Counted from the first letter of the stretch, positions 1-8,167 are shown. The stretch: DNA of 34,010 nt from Candidatus Scalindua sp. (GCA_018670825.1 JABHIW010000128.1:1-34010), one strand, 5' to 3'. Notes: generated by a model not told the origin, from the sequence alone. Made by a program: numbers and translations.

Positions 1-371
1 AACAAAATACTAAAACTTCAATCTAAAATCCCTGTTATCATTAAAAATGATAACACGAAAAAAAATCTTTTTTTTCGTGCAAGGGAGGTTTTTTGTGCTT
101 GACAAAAGCCTACTAATGGGTGACCCCGATTTTTTTGCCCCGATTTTTTCCTCAATTTTATTTGCCAGCTGGATTATAAAAACTTAATTTATGAAAAGCA
201 TATCCATCATCTGATGGTTTTCTGTCTGAGTGAAATGATAATTCGGTAGATCGTGTCGATAAGGTGGTATGGTAAATTGGTTACTAACTAAATGCAACAG
301 TAAAAATGAGCTTAAACATCAGGTTACACAGTGGTGTTACTGGTGAGATGTGGCTAGGGTAGACTAGTCAT
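1..371. other. intergenic region, left edge
   Basis: No convincing gene lies here. Besides the paired hairpins at 34-79 it holds a 14-bp-period duplication of CCCCGATTTTTT (124 and 138). I see no ribosome binding site followed by an open frame of useful length. Confidence 0.5.
34..79. repeat. two abutting perfect hairpins
   Basis: Two perfect inverted repeats share base 54. The first is GTTATCATT (34-42) with AATGATAAC (46-54), loop AAA. The second is CACG plus eight A (54-65) with eight T plus CGTG (68-79), loop TC. The A/T tracts would give a terminator-like stem on either strand for a gene left of the window. A role as a terminator is inference; the stems are seen directly. Confidence 0.6.
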
Positions 372-414
372 AAAAAAACGCCTACATCCATCAGCTAATG
401 AAGAATGTAGGCGT
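372..414 (-). terminator. intrinsic terminator of the PEP-CTERM gene
   Basis: Read on the minus strand, ACGCCTACAT (414-405) pairs perfectly with ATGTAGGCGT (387-378), and the stem runs straight into seven T (378-372). It lies about 30 bases past the stop codon of the minus-strand PEP-CTERM gene. This is a textbook Rho-independent terminator. Confidence 0.85.
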
Positions 415-446
415 CTGTATAATAAATCAATATTAGTAAAGATTAC

Positions 447-1358
447 TTAGCTTTTATCAACTGCTTTCTTTTTCCGTCTTCGTCTTACTTCAGCACCTGC
501 AAGTCCAGCTAAACCGATGCCGAGTAGTGCAATGGTTGTGGGTTCGGGGACGGGTGTTTGCTCCTCCTGATTAAACAAATTTATCTCTGCACCGGTGCCA
601 CTAAATGACACTATGGTGCTTATCGAGCTACCGTCGCTCAACGTTCCCGTAAGAAGATCGCCAGAGACTCCGCTGTAACTGAGGCCGGTACCATAGATAT
701 TGAATATTGAACTGCTCGCACGTATTCCATCCTCAAATGTCCCTCCTGTAATGTCTAGCTCTGAACCAATCCACCCAAACACTGAATATGTCGATGTGCT
801 CCCTGCCAAGAACGTGCCCCCGCTGATCGTACCGGTGGCACCCCATGTGTAAAGACCGTGACCTGCTACTATCGAACCAGCGTTTGCATGACTACCACCT
901 TGGAATATTCCGCCTGTAATCGCCAGAGTAGAGTCCCGCATGGCCAACCCATCCCCCGCACCGCCACTACCTGTATTTTTGACTCCTCCGGTAAATGTAC
1001 CAGCCGATATACTTACTGTACTACTTTCCCACGCAAACATCCCGTGCCCACTTCCACCAGCATCAGTATCTTCACCTCCGGTAAAATCCCCTCCGGATAC
1101 ATTAATTATTGAATTACCATAGCTAGAAATTGCATCTCTACCATCAGTACTGCTCGGCAAAGTAATATTTGCTCCCGCCCACACATTTAACGTGGTAGCA
1201 TTATCGACCCTTACGTCGTCATTGATGACGTAATCGATGATATGTGTTGTACCGGTACCGCCATCATTAAAGATCGTAGTTGCTGGAGTGTCACGAACCA
1301 CAATCAGGCTCATGGTCAGCACCATAATAAGAGACGCTAACAACGTCATCTTTCTCAT
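447..1358 (-). CDS. PEP-CTERM sorted surface protein, beta-helix type
   Basis: A 303-aa exported protein. Residues 1-27 are a signal peptide (MRKMTLLASLIMVLTMS...). The C-terminus from residue 270 is a full PEP-CTERM signal: VPEP, a hydrophobic helix (TTIALLGIGLAGLAG) and a basic tail (RRRRKKK). Such signals are known to be processed by exosortase, which links the protein to surface or extracellular polysaccharide. The middle is made of repeating units of the form S-x-(L/V)-x-I-(S/T)-(A/G)-G-x-F-x-G-G, for example SISAGTFTGG, AITGGIFQGG, TISGGTFLAG and DITGGTFEDG, consistent with a right-handed beta-helix. The start is supported by GGAGGAG five bases upstream. The gene is monocistronic, with a promoter and terminator of its own. 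No exosortase is in the window. The ligand or function is unknown. Confidence 0.85.
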   Translation of the reverse strand: MRKMTLLASLIMVLTMSLIVVRDTPATTIFNDGGTGTTHIIDYVINDDVRVDNATTLNVWAGANITLPSSTDGRDAISSYGNSIINVSGGDFTGGEDTDAGGSGHGMFAWESSTVSISAGTFTGGVKNTGSGGAGDGLAMRDSTLAITGGIFQGGSHANAGSIVAGHGLYTWGATGTISGGTFLAGSTSTYSVFGWIGSELDITGGTFEDGIRASSSIFNIYGTGLSYSGVSGDLLTGTLSDGSSISTIVSFSGTGAEINLFNQEEQTPVPEPTTIALLGIGLAGLAGAEVRRRRKKKAVDKS

Positions 1359-1435
1359 ATTTACTCCTCCACATTTCTTATATTGATTTAATATTTTTCC
1401 AGCAACCTATCTAATATCTTGCTGATCTACCGTTT

Positions 1436-1464
1436 AACATACTATACAACAAATAGTTTGTCAA
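1436..1464 (-). promoter_or_regulatory. sigma-70-type promoter of the PEP-CTERM gene
   Basis: On the minus strand, TTGACA (1464-1459), a 17-base spacer and TATGTT (1441-1436) match the housekeeping promoter layout. Transcription would start near 1429, giving a leader of about 70 bases before the ATG at 1358. Confidence 0.55.
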
Positions 1465-1601
1465 TATCATTACAAGGTATCATTCAGCAATAGAGAAGAT
1501 TCAGAGATTTTAGACTTACCACCTGATTACGCTTGATACGTGAATGGCGATTAAGAGAAATGATAACAAAACTAGACTTTTGTCAATGCTGTCAATGGTT
1601 T

Positions 1602-1934
1602 TCAAGTATTTGCATTGTACATCTCGTAACAAAATGCGTTAATTATTTCCAAATTCTTCTTTGACGGTTTAGTTCTACCTTGCTCCCAATTCCAGATGCT
1701 TTCCTCTGAAACACCAATTATATTAGCAACGTCAGATTGCATGAGCCTGTTATCCATACGTTTTTTGCGAAGATGCTCACCAATTGTCTTAGGGTTGATA
1801 GGATAACCATCTGGATAAGTGAAAGGACGTACAGCACATACAATATACTTAATGCTAGAATGCAACGGGTTACACAACCCCAAGGTTGCGTAACGTACGT
1901 GAGGATAAACTTCAGTAGAACCTAGAAGTATCAT
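1602..1934 (-). CDS. XRE-family helix-turn-helix regulator (start uncertain)
   Basis: The open frame gives 110 aa. Residues about 50-100 form a Cro/C1-type HTH (TIGEHLRKKR... MQSDVANIIGVSEESIWNWEQGRTKPS), with recognition helix around EESIWNWEQ. It should bind DNA as a repressor; no target is visible. The first 30 residues are suspicious: the ATG has no Shine-Dalgarno, and codons 14-22 coincide with a near-perfect palindrome (1869-1894), so the upstream part may be repeat DNA read in frame. Alternative TTG starts lie at codons 18, 20 and 24, and the next ATG is at codon 60, inside the HTH. The YPDGYPINPKT segment just before the HTH looks like genuine coding sequence. The protein ends soon after the HTH, so it is a minimal regulator or a C-terminally shortened one. 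Confidence 0.65.
   Translation of the reverse strand: MILLGSTEVYPHVRYATLGLCNPLHSSIKYIVCAVRPFTYPDGYPINPKTIGEHLRKKRMDNRLMQSDVANIIGVSEESIWNWEQGRTKPSKKNLEIINAFCYEMYNANT
1869..1894. repeat. REP-like palindrome inside the HTH gene
   Basis: GTTACACAACC (1869-1879) and GGTTGCGTAAC (1884-1894) are complementary at 10 of 11 positions, with a CCAA loop. It falls in the 5' part of the HTH gene and may explain its odd N-terminus. Confidence 0.5.
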
Positions 1935-1948
1935 TAAAGATCAATTAG

Positions 1949-1968
1949 ATTCCCTTTTTCATGGGAAT
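1949..1968. repeat. short inverted repeat followed by GACAG
   Basis: ATTCCC (1949-1954) pairs with GGGAAT (1963-1968). It is followed by GACAG, the same ending as the other dispersed repeats of this region, so it may be a degraded member of that family. Confidence 0.35.
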
Positions 1969-2083
1969 GACAGAAGCGCAGCTTTGATATTACCATGCAC
2001 TAAATACACCACACAATATCAATATATTCTTGTAATCAACCCCATTACATGTACAATATTTTCTGATATTTTAGCAACTTAGA

Positions 2084-2105
2084 GATCCCGAAACGAGTTC
2101 GGGAT
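2084..2105. repeat. palindrome followed by GACAG
   Basis: ATCCCGAA (2084-2091) pairs with TTCGGGAT (2098-2105) around ACGAGT-type loop bases, and GACAG follows. This is a variant of the dispersed palindromes in the same intergenic gap. Confidence 0.45.
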
Positions 2106-2140
2106 GACAGTTCTCGGGTAACTGTTAGATGCTGATAACA

Positions 2141-2247
2141 CTTCGACTCCGCTCAGTGTGACATAGTATATTCTGTTTGAATGGAAGGCATCACCTAACT
2201 TTATCTAAACAGGGCTCATTCTGTCATCCTGAGCGGAGTCGAAGGAT
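2141..2247. repeat. REPIN-like inverted pair, copy 1
   Basis: CTTCGACTCCGCTCAG followed by TGTGACA (2141-2163) is repeated in inverted orientation as TGTCATCCTGAGCGGAGTCGAAG (2222-2244), with two mismatches over 23 bases. The arms are 58 bases apart and the unit ends about 55 bases before nfo. Two inverted REP sequences with a short spacer are what is called a REPIN. The same arms recur at 3221-3289 and, changed, at 6151-6261. Confidence 0.75.
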
Positions 2248-2303
2248 AGTCTTTTGTCGTAATTTGTGAATTAACTTATCCTGGAATATATAGGGGAAAA
2301 AAT

Positions 2304-3146
2304 ATGAAAAGAGTCGGAGCTCATGTAAGTGCAGGTGGTGGAGTGGAAAACGCGCCATTGAATGCTAAGGCGATAGGAGCAAAGGCGTTTGCTCTCTTTA
2401 CGAAGAACCAGAGACAGTGGAAGGCAAAACCTCTTACCAGTGATAATATTGAAAAATTCAGGCAGAATTGTGAAGAGGCCGGGTATCTGCCGGAACATGT
2501 ACTCCCTCATGACAGTTATCTGATAAATCTCGGACATCCTGAAAAAGAGGGGCTGGAAAAATCGAGGGACGCTTTTCTTGATGAGATGCAGCGCTGTGAA
2601 CAACTGGGCTTAACAATGCTGAATTTCCACCCGGGCAGCCATCTTAAGAAAATCGAAGTGGATGCCTGCTTAAAGAGGATTGCAGAATCAATTAACATCG
2701 CCCTGGACAAGACTAAAGGCGTTTCTGCCGTTATTGAAAATACTGCCGGACAGGGAACTAATATGGGTTTCCGGTTTGAGCATTTAGCCGCTATTATAGA
2801 TGGAGTTGAGGACAAAAAGAGAGTGGGAGTCTGTCTGGATCCCTGCCATACTTTTACTGCCGGTTACGATCTTCGAACAAAGAAAACGTTTAATGCAACA
2901 ATGAAGGAATTTGATGCAACTGTCGGGATAAAATATCTAAGCGCAATGCACCTGAATGATTCCAAACCGGACCTCGGCGCTCGTGTGGACCGGCACCACA
3001 GCATTGGTAAGGGAAAGCTGGGAGTTGAACCGTTCCGTTTTATTATGAATGACAAACGCTTTGAAGAGATCCCCATGGTCCTGGAGACGATTGATGATAC
3101 GATCTGGGAGGAGGAGATTAAGCTGCTGTATAGTCTTGAAAAATGA
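2304..3146 (+). CDS. nfo: endonuclease IV (AP endonuclease)
   Basis: A 280-aa cytoplasmic DNA-repair enzyme that cleaves the backbone 5' of abasic sites and removes blocked 3' ends in base-excision repair. All nine zinc ligands of the E. coli enzyme are at identical positions: H69, H109, E145, D179, H182, H216, D229, H231 and E261. The family motifs [25 protein letters not shown] and VDRHHS are intact. The colinear numbering with only five residues fewer than E. coli Nfo (285 aa), and long stretches that match it from memory, suggest a proteobacterial-like version and possible transfer. The ATG has AGGGG about eight bases upstream. The gene stands alone between repeat elements, so it is probably not part of an operon. 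Confidence 0.95.
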   Translation: MKRVGAHVSAGGGVENAPLNAKAIGAKAFALFTKNQRQWKAKPLTSDNIEKFRQNCEEAGYLPEHVLPHDSYLINLGHPEKEGLEKSRDAFLDEMQRCEQLGLTMLNFHPGSHLKKIEVDACLKRIAESINIALDKTKGVSAVIENTAGQGTNMGFRFEHLAAIIDGVEDKKRVGVCLDPCHTFTAGYDLRTKKTFNATMKEFDATVGIKYLSAMHLNDSKPDLGARVDRHHSIGKGKLGVEPFRFIMNDKRFEEIPMVLETIDDTIWEEEIKLLYSLEK

Positions 3147-3172
3147 AAATAAAATTTCACCGCAAAGACGCT

Positions 3173-3198
3173 CCCCGGACAAAATGCGCCGAGGACAA
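3173..3198 (+). repeat. 26-bp dispersed repeat, copy 1
   Basis: It begins CCCCGGACAAAA and ends CGCCGAGGACAA, with TG between. CCCCGG and CCGAGG can pair with one C-A mismatch. Three further copies in the same orientation are at 11588, 26827 and 28203. It starts 27 bases after the nfo stop codon, inside wording of the type CACCGCAAAGACG...ACACAAAG. Confidence 0.75.
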
Positions 3199-3220
3199 AG
3201 AGGACACAAAGAAAAACCAT

Positions 3221-3289
3221 CCTTCGGCTCCGCTCAGGATGACGTTACACTGAGAGCACTGAACAACGTCACACTGAGCGGAGTCGAAG
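3221..3289. repeat. REPIN-like inverted pair, copy 2
   Basis: CCTTCGGCTCCGCTCAGGATGACG (3221-3244) faces CGTCACACTGAGCGGAGTCGAAG (3267-3289). The arms differ at about three positions and the loop is about 22 bases. It sits directly between nfo and the M16 protease gene, ending 36 bases before the protease start. Confidence 0.75.
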
Positions 3290-3325
3290 TGTTATTAATA
3301 TAGAATTCACAATAAAAATAAAACA

Positions 3326-5974
3326 ATGAAAAAGCACATCTTAAATATTCTTACAGTACATATTTTGCTTATTGGAACATTTTGTTTTACGTGCAGTGCT
3401 AATGAGTTACAGGACCAGGCTTTGTCTCTGTTTGGTGAGACTCAGAATGCTTCGGTCTTCTATCTTGATAACGGGATGGAGGTCATTCTTATAGAAAACC
3501 ATGCCAGCCCGATGATCACGGCATTTACGATCGTAAAAACCGGCAGTCGCAATGAGGACGCAGCGACAAACGGGTCAGCACATTTCCTCGAACATCTGCT
3601 CTTTAACGGTACGAAGACTCGTACCCAGAAGAAACTCTATGAAGAGATGGATTATTATGGTGGCTATAATAATGCCCATACAGGGCCTGATTACACCAAC
3701 TTCATGATCCTTATGCCGAAGGAGTATATCGAACAGGGAATGGATATGCAGGCAGACATGCTTTTTAACTCTACTCTGCCTCCCGGAAAATTTGAAAAAG
3801 AACGAGGTATTGTTATTGAAGAGATCGGTAAGAGTGCAGACCGTCCATCAACTCAAGTAAACAATCACTTCTCAAGAACTTTATTCTCAGGTACACCTTA
3901 TGAGCGTCCGGTACTCGGAACGGTTTCCACTATTTCTCACCTGAAGCGCGAGGATGTGCTGGAGTATTATCGTTCCTGGTATGTATCAAACAACATGACA
4001 TTGATGGTCATCGGAGATTTTACCACAACAGAGATGGTAGAATTGGTAAAGAAGAAGTATGGCCCCTATCCGGCCGGTCATCTTCCGGAACATAAACCGG
4101 TCTTGTTAACTCCTCCAAAAACCCTGAAGATCACCCATGCAAATGGTATGGGAAAATTCCCTGATGATCGTCACTATCTTAATATGGGCTATATATTACC
4201 TGCGCCTTCATCAGAAGACTTCTTTTCTTTACAAATGCTGGCGGATTTTCTTGGAGGCAAAAAAGACTCGATCCTGGACGTCCTGTTTGAACAGGATTCC
4301 AATAAAGGCCTGGTTAATTCCGTCAACACTAGCGTAACATTTAACAGCGATTTTTCAACACTACAGATTTCTGCAAACCTTCCTTTAAACAGTGATGTTG
4401 ATCGTGTTATCGACTTGATCAGGCATGCCGTACAGGATATGGCAAACAATCCTGTACCAATGGGAGAGATACAACCTATTTTAATATCAAGGGCAACGCA
4501 GGAAGTTTACCTGCAGGAAAAACTGCATTACTACGCAATGATGAAGTCGGGTTATCTTGCCGCCGGTGGATACGCTTTCCTCAGTGGATATATGGACAGT
4601 ATCATGCAGGTGACTCCTGAATCAATCCAGAATGCCGCGTTACAGTATCTCAATACTCAGTTACCGATAGTAACTTTAATGTCACCTCCATTTAAACAGG
4701 CTGAAGCAGCCACAGGTCATTCACAAAACAGATACCATAAGGAAACGCTTGAAAATGGTATGACCGTAGTTGTAAAAGAAAATCACGACAGTCATGTTGT
4801 CGGTGTACACCTGGCAGCAAAAGGAAGAAGCCTGTCTGAAGGAAAAGAAAAATGGGGAATGGCAGAGATTTTACAACGAATGCTGCTTGAGGGAGGAACG
4901 GTAAACCACCCTGAAGGAAAACTGTATGATACACTTGTGTCGATCGGCGCTGAATTAAAACTTCATGATAACGCTAATATCCCTTATGACGATTACTACA
5001 ATTCATCCCGATTTGTTTATATGAGATTAAAGGTGGTAGATTTCTTTTTCGAGGAGGGTATCAGACTGCTTGCGGAGATGGTTTCCCAACCGTTATTGAC
5101 AGATGGTGCTTTTGGACAGGCCTGGAAAAATGTTGTTTCATTATCAACTACAACTGCTTCAAGTACACCTAAAGTTGCCAGCAGGATGCTCTATGATAAT
5201 CTATTTGTTACAAACCCGGGATTTGGGTGGACGCTTGGTAACGCAGAAAACATCAAGCATTTTAACCTGGAGGAGATAAAGGCCTTTCATGGTAAACTGT
5301 ACAATCCCTCAAATCTGGTGCTGACAATTTCAGGTAATTTGCCGATTGAGAAAGTAATGGAGCAAGTCAAGGCCTGTTTTGGCGGCGTGTGGGGAGAAGC
5401 CGGATGGCAACCGCCAGCATTTAATCTGAAGCTCGATCAACTCGGCAGAACGGTACGCCAGAAAATCGGCAAATCGCAATCATATATTATCGTAGCAAAT
5501 ACCTGTGAAGTTGAAGAGAAAGATCAACCGGCATTGCACATACTCAGTAATATTTTCTCTGACAGGCTTGCCTTCAATCTTCGAGAGAAGCAGGGACTCG
5601 CTTATTCCATCGGTACGCATTTTCCAAAATACAAGGACGCGTATTGGTATAACATTACCATGGGAACAAGACCTGAAAATATTGAAAAAGCCATTTCAGG
5701 TATTAAGGAGGAAATCCGGTCAATACGAGAGGCATCTTTCGATGAATCAGAAGTACAGCAAACCATCAACGCAGCTTTAGGACGCCGAGGCATGCGCCGC
5801 ATGGACCGTGTCAGCCAGGCATATTACATAAGCATGGAGATACTTGACGGCAAATCACCCGAAGCAGATGACCAATACGGCGAGAAGCTGAAAGCAGTCA
5901 CTCTACAGGACTTACAACGCCTTGCACCCAGGATATTTCAGAATGATGATCATTTTATTGTAATCGCTGAATAG
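3326..5974 (+). CDS. exported M16-family zinc metalloprotease, two-domain
   Basis: An 882-aa protein with an N-terminal signal peptide (residues 1 to about 25, MKKHILNILTVHILLIG...). It should act outside the cytoplasm, degrading peptides or damaged exported proteins. The N-terminal M16 unit carries the inverted zinc motif HFLEH at 86-90 and the third ligand in ERGIVIEEIG (about 159-168), the normal spacing. The second half, from about residue 470 (ETLENGMTVVVKENH), repeats the M16 fold but lacks HxxEH. It is therefore the non-catalytic partner half, as in one-chain pitrilysin-type and PqqL-like enzymes. A substrate-loop motif of the C-half is present (REKQGLAYSIGT, near 753). No good Shine-Dalgarno precedes the ATG. 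The preceding REPIN pair means it probably has its own transcription signal, which I could not identify. Confidence 0.9.
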   Translation: MKKHILNILTVHILLIGTFCFTCSANELQDQALSLFGETQNASVFYLDNGMEVILIENHASPMITAFTIVKTGSRNEDAATNGSAHFLEHLLFNGTKTRTQKKLYEEMDYYGGYNNAHTGPDYTNFMILMPKEYIEQGMDMQADMLFNSTLPPGKFEKERGIVIEEIGKSADRPSTQVNNHFSRTLFSGTPYERPVLGTVSTISHLKREDVLEYYRSWYVSNNMTLMVIGDFTTTEMVELVKKKYGPYPAGHLPEHKPVLLTPPKTLKITHANGMGKFPDDRHYLNMGYILPAPSSEDFFSLQMLADFLGGKKDSILDVLFEQDSNKGLVNSVNTSVTFNSDFSTLQISANLPLNSDVDRVIDLIRHAVQDMANNPVPMGEIQPILISRATQEVYLQEKLHYYAMMKSGYLAAGGYAFLSGYMDSIMQVTPESIQNAALQYLNTQLPIVTLMSPPFKQAEAATGHSQNRYHKETLENGMTVVVKENHDSHVVGVHLAAKGRSLSEGKEKWGMAEILQRMLLEGGTVNHPEGKLYDTLVSIGAELKLHDNANIPYDDYYNSSRFVYMRLKVVDFFFEEGIRLLAEMVSQPLLTDGAFGQAWKNVVSLSTTTASSTPKVASRMLYDNLFVTNPGFGWTLGNAENIKHFNLEEIKAFHGKLYNPSNLVLTISGNLPIEKVMEQVKACFGGVWGEAGWQPPAFNLKLDQLGRTVRQKIGKSQSYIIVANTCEVEEKDQPALHILSNIFSDRLAFNLREKQGLAYSIGTHFPKYKDAYWYNITMGTRPENIEKAISGIKEEIRSIREASFDESEVQQTINAALGRRGMRRMDRVSQAYYISMEILDGKSPEADDQYGEKLKAVTLQDLQRLAPRIFQNDDHFIVIAE

Positions 5975-6304
5975 TTTTACAGAGTGACAATAAAATATTC
6001 TAAACATCAGACAGTGGTAAAGGTGAGTTTGGCGGTGCAGAAAGTGGGTTCGGGAGCAAGGGATGATCTGGTGGTGGCAAAGGATACAGCAGAGGCAAAG
6101 TTGGATTTTTGAGGTAAAAAGGGGTTTAGGGGCGGACGAGGCAACTGACATGTCATTCTGAAGGAGGAACGACTGAAGAATCTGTTCACGGGAAGCTCAT
6201 TAACATCACAAAATATCATTTGCTTACTAACGAGAGATTCTTCGCTCCGCTCAGAATGACAATGGTGTATATTCTTGTGACGCAAGCAGTTATAATGAAA
6301 ATTC
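5975..6304. other. repeat-filled intergenic region
   Basis: There is no credible gene in these 330 bases. The stretch 6020-6140 is GC-skewed repeat-like DNA (GGTGAGTTTGGCGGTGCAGA...). It can be read as low-complexity Pro/Ser-rich peptide on the minus strand, which I regard as non-coding. An inverted pair occupies 6151-6261. Confidence 0.5.
6151..6261. repeat. REPIN-like inverted pair, copy 3 (diverged)
   Basis: TGTCATTCTGA followed by a changed core and GAAGAATCT (6151-6183) is answered by AGATTCTTCGCTCCGCTCAGAATGACA (6235-6261). The 11-base outer and 9-base inner arm parts match perfectly; only the core of the left arm (AGGAGGAACGACT) has diverged. The central 50 bases are unrelated to copies 1 and 2. 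The ends therefore behave like the terminal repeats of a miniature mobile element. Confidence 0.65.
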
Positions 6305-6643
6305 CTAAATACTCAAGTTAAGTTCACCGTCAGGCTTAAACATTTCCGGAGAGTCCTTTTCTTCTTCCTTAAAAGCGCCTTTTAAATTATCTATTCCATA
6401 AACTGCATAAATAGCTTTTAACTCTACTACAACTTCTTCCGTAATCTCATGGTCCTGATAATGGTCATCAATCCCGAATGCAAGTGCGTGGGCAATACAC
6501 TTTGGACAATCACACGTTCCAAGAGTGGTAAACGCAAATTGGAAATATTCACCAGTACCGTGAGTTTCACGAGAATGGTGGTTATTAAAATACCCATTGT
6601 TATGAATGTAATTCAGCTTTTCAACTAAGTCTTTGTATTTCAT
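6305..6643 (-). CDS. conserved-looking small protein of unknown function, CxCxxC motif
   Basis: A 112-aa soluble protein that I do not recognise. It has no signal peptide or membrane segment. The middle holds GTCDCPKCIAHALAFG (about residues 42-58), a compact CxCxxC group followed by His residues that could bind zinc or another metal. The region before it is His/Asn-rich (IHNNGYFNNHHSRETHG). The C-terminal third is acidic (EEEKDSPEMF). The ATG is preceded by AGGA at close spacing (GCAGGAAAATG). It stands alone on the minus strand, divergent from cysD across a 600-base gap. A functional link to sulfate activation cannot be claimed from position alone. Confidence 0.6.
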   Translation of the reverse strand: MKYKDLVEKLNYIHNNGYFNNHHSRETHGTGEYFQFAFTTLGTCDCPKCIAHALAFGIDDHYQDHEITEEVVVELKAIYAVYGIDNLKGAFKEEEKDSPEMFKPDGELNLSI

Positions 6644-6838
6644 TTTCCTGCTTTCTCAATGATTATTAAATTGATATCAGTGATAAGGATATAAACCTGC
6701 ACGTTTGCAACTTTCGAATATTATACACATATGTCTGCGAGTAACTATATCAAAATATTTGTGAAAATTCAGCTTTTTTTACTGAACTTACCTTGTAAGC
6801 AAGGATTACCGTAAAAAATAAACACTTCTTAATTCTCA

Positions 6839-6867
6839 TTGACACAACGGTCAATAATTCATATAGT
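6839..6867 (+). promoter_or_regulatory. sigma-70-type promoter for cysD-cysNC
   Basis: TTGACA (6839-6844), an exact 17-base spacer and TATAGT (6862-6867) fit the housekeeping consensus. The start would be near 6874, leaving a leader of about 390 bases before the cysD TTG codon. Confidence 0.55.
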
Positions 6868-7005
6868 TATAGGATAGTTTCAGAGACAACCGTTTTATGG
6901 AAAAAGGCGTTTGAATAAAGTGCCACGTGGGCAGGAAAATTAAGATTTTGTATGATATTTCTATTCCAGTAATTGTCATCATTGTTAAATCCCCTCCCTT
7001 TGCTT

Positions 7006-7068
7006 ACCCATATAGAATACGGAGACACTTAAGGTTCGGCTTTCCCGTTTGTTTCTCGTAATATGGGT
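7006..7068 (+). promoter_or_regulatory. stem enclosing a structured part of the cysD leader
   Basis: ACCCATAT (7006-7013) pairs perfectly with ATATGGGT (7061-7068). Inside it TACG (7017-7020) and CGTA (7057-7060) can extend the pairing, leaving about 36 bases containing GGTTCGGCTTTCCCG. A regulatory role, for example sulfur-responsive control, is speculation; the pairing is seen. Confidence 0.35.
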
Positions 7069-7261
7069 TAAACTTTCCGAATTCAGGTTCTTGCCTGTTT
7101 AATCACCAGGTTATTAATGAAACAGCAGAGTTTGTTGTGAATGTAAAGACCACCGTTATTTGGTATATCTATTTTTCAGTTGGCTATTACATAATAAAAA
7201 TTATATTATAGAATGTTTGAGTAAAAGTGTTATTTAATCCTGATAGTTTTGGAGAAGTTTT

Positions 7262-8167
7262 TTGAAAGACATAAATATTTCCTACTTAAAACAACTCGAA
7301 TCAGAGTCAATCCATATTATTCGTGAAGTGGCTGCTGAGTTTAAGAATCCCGTCATGCTCTATTCCATAGGGAAAGATTCAAGCGTGATGGTACGCCTTG
7401 CCCAAAAAGCCTTTTATCCCGGAAAAATCCCATTTCCCCTCATGCATATTGATACCGGATACAAATTTCCGGAGATGATCAAATTTCGAGATTGGTATGT
7501 TAAGGAAATTGGGTGTAGGCTCATTGTTGAAAGAAATGAGGTGGCAATCTCCGAGGGCACACATCCTCAAAAGATTGGAGTAGATAAATGTTGTGCTAAA
7601 TTAAAAACCCAGGGATTGCTTGGCGCGATAAAAAGAAATAAGTTTGACGCTGCCTTTGGTGGAGCGCGTCGTGATGAGGAAAAATCAAGAGCAAAAGAAC
7701 GTATATTCTCTTTCAGAGATGAATTCGGGCAGTGGGACCCCAAGTATCAAAGACCTGAACTCTGGAATTTATATAATTGTCGCATTAACGAAGAAGAATC
7801 AATCCGGGTGTTTCCCTTAAGTAACTGGACGGAAATGGATGTCTGGTACTATTTGAAAAATGAGGAGATACCCATTGTCCCTATATATTACGCACAGGAG
7901 AGAGAAGTAGTTGATAGAGGTGGCATACTCATTCCCTATGATGACATGGTCAAACTCAAACCGGGTGAGAAAGTGGAAAAGCTTATGTGCAGGTTTAGAA
8001 GTCTGGGTTGTAGCCCATGTACAGGAGCCGTCAGGTCAGAAGCAAGGACAATTGATGACATAATCAAAGAAGTTGAAGAAGCCAGTAAATCTGAAAGGGA
8101 AAATCGTATTATCGATATGACTTCCGATAGTTCTATGGAAGATAAGAAAAAGGAGGGATATTTCTAA
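7262..8167 (+). CDS. cysD: sulfate adenylyltransferase subunit 2
   Basis: A 301-aa small subunit of ATP sulfurylase. With CysN it makes adenosine 5'-phosphosulfate (APS) from sulfate and ATP in the cytoplasm. The PP-loop nucleotide-binding motif is [10 protein letters not shown] (about residues 35-44). Other family landmarks are [36 protein letters not shown] and the C-terminal [13 protein letters not shown]. The length is normal for CysD. The start is a TTG at 7262 with GGAGAAG seven bases upstream; no better ATG exists. cysNC follows after three bases, so the pair is co-transcribed and probably translationally coupled. Confidence 0.95.
   Translation: MKDINISYLKQLESESIHIIREVAAEFKNPVMLYSIGKDSSVMVRLAQKAFYPGKIPFPLMHIDTGYKFPEMIKFRDWYVKEIGCRLIVERNEVAISEGTHPQKIGVDKCCAKLKTQGLLGAIKRNKFDAAFGGARRDEEKSRAKERIFSFRDEFGQWDPKYQRPELWNLYNCRINEEESIRVFPLSNWTEMDVWYYLKNEEIPIVPIYYAQEREVVDRGGILIPYDDMVKLKPGEKVEKLMCRFRSLGCSPCTGAVRSEARTIDDIIKEVEEASKSERENRIIDMTSDSSMEDKKKEGYF

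Larger units (their letters stand above)
1935..2303. other. repeat-filled intergenic region before nfo
   Basis: This 369-base gap has no gene. It is largely made of dispersed palindromes: 1949-1968, 2084-2105 and the inverted pair 2141-2247. I found no clear promoter for nfo in it. Confidence 0.6.
6644..7261. other. long intergenic region / leader upstream of cysD
   Basis: This 618-base gap has no gene. It holds a good plus-strand promoter (6839-6867) about 390 bases before cysD and a long-range hairpin at 7006-7068. A plus-strand transcript from that promoter would carry an unusually long 5' leader. I do not recognise a known riboswitch in it. Confidence 0.5.

Noticed and set aside
858..1122. 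Plus-strand open frames opposite the PEP-CTERM gene
   Set aside because: They are antisense to a gene with clear signal peptide, repeats, promoter and terminator, and their content is low-complexity.
2141..6261. Full insertion sequence carried by the inverted repeats
   Set aside because: The DNA between the arms is only about 20-60 bases, and no transposase-like frame occurs in the window.
6007..6285. Minus-strand frames rich in Pro, Ser and Phe between the M16 gene and the 112-aa gene
   Set aside because: They cover repeat DNA, including the inverted pair at 6151-6261; nothing resembles a folded protein.
7006..7068. tRNA-like GGTTCGGC sequence in the cysD leader
   Set aside because: No acceptor stem, anticodon arm or CCA end can be placed around it, so it is not a tRNA.
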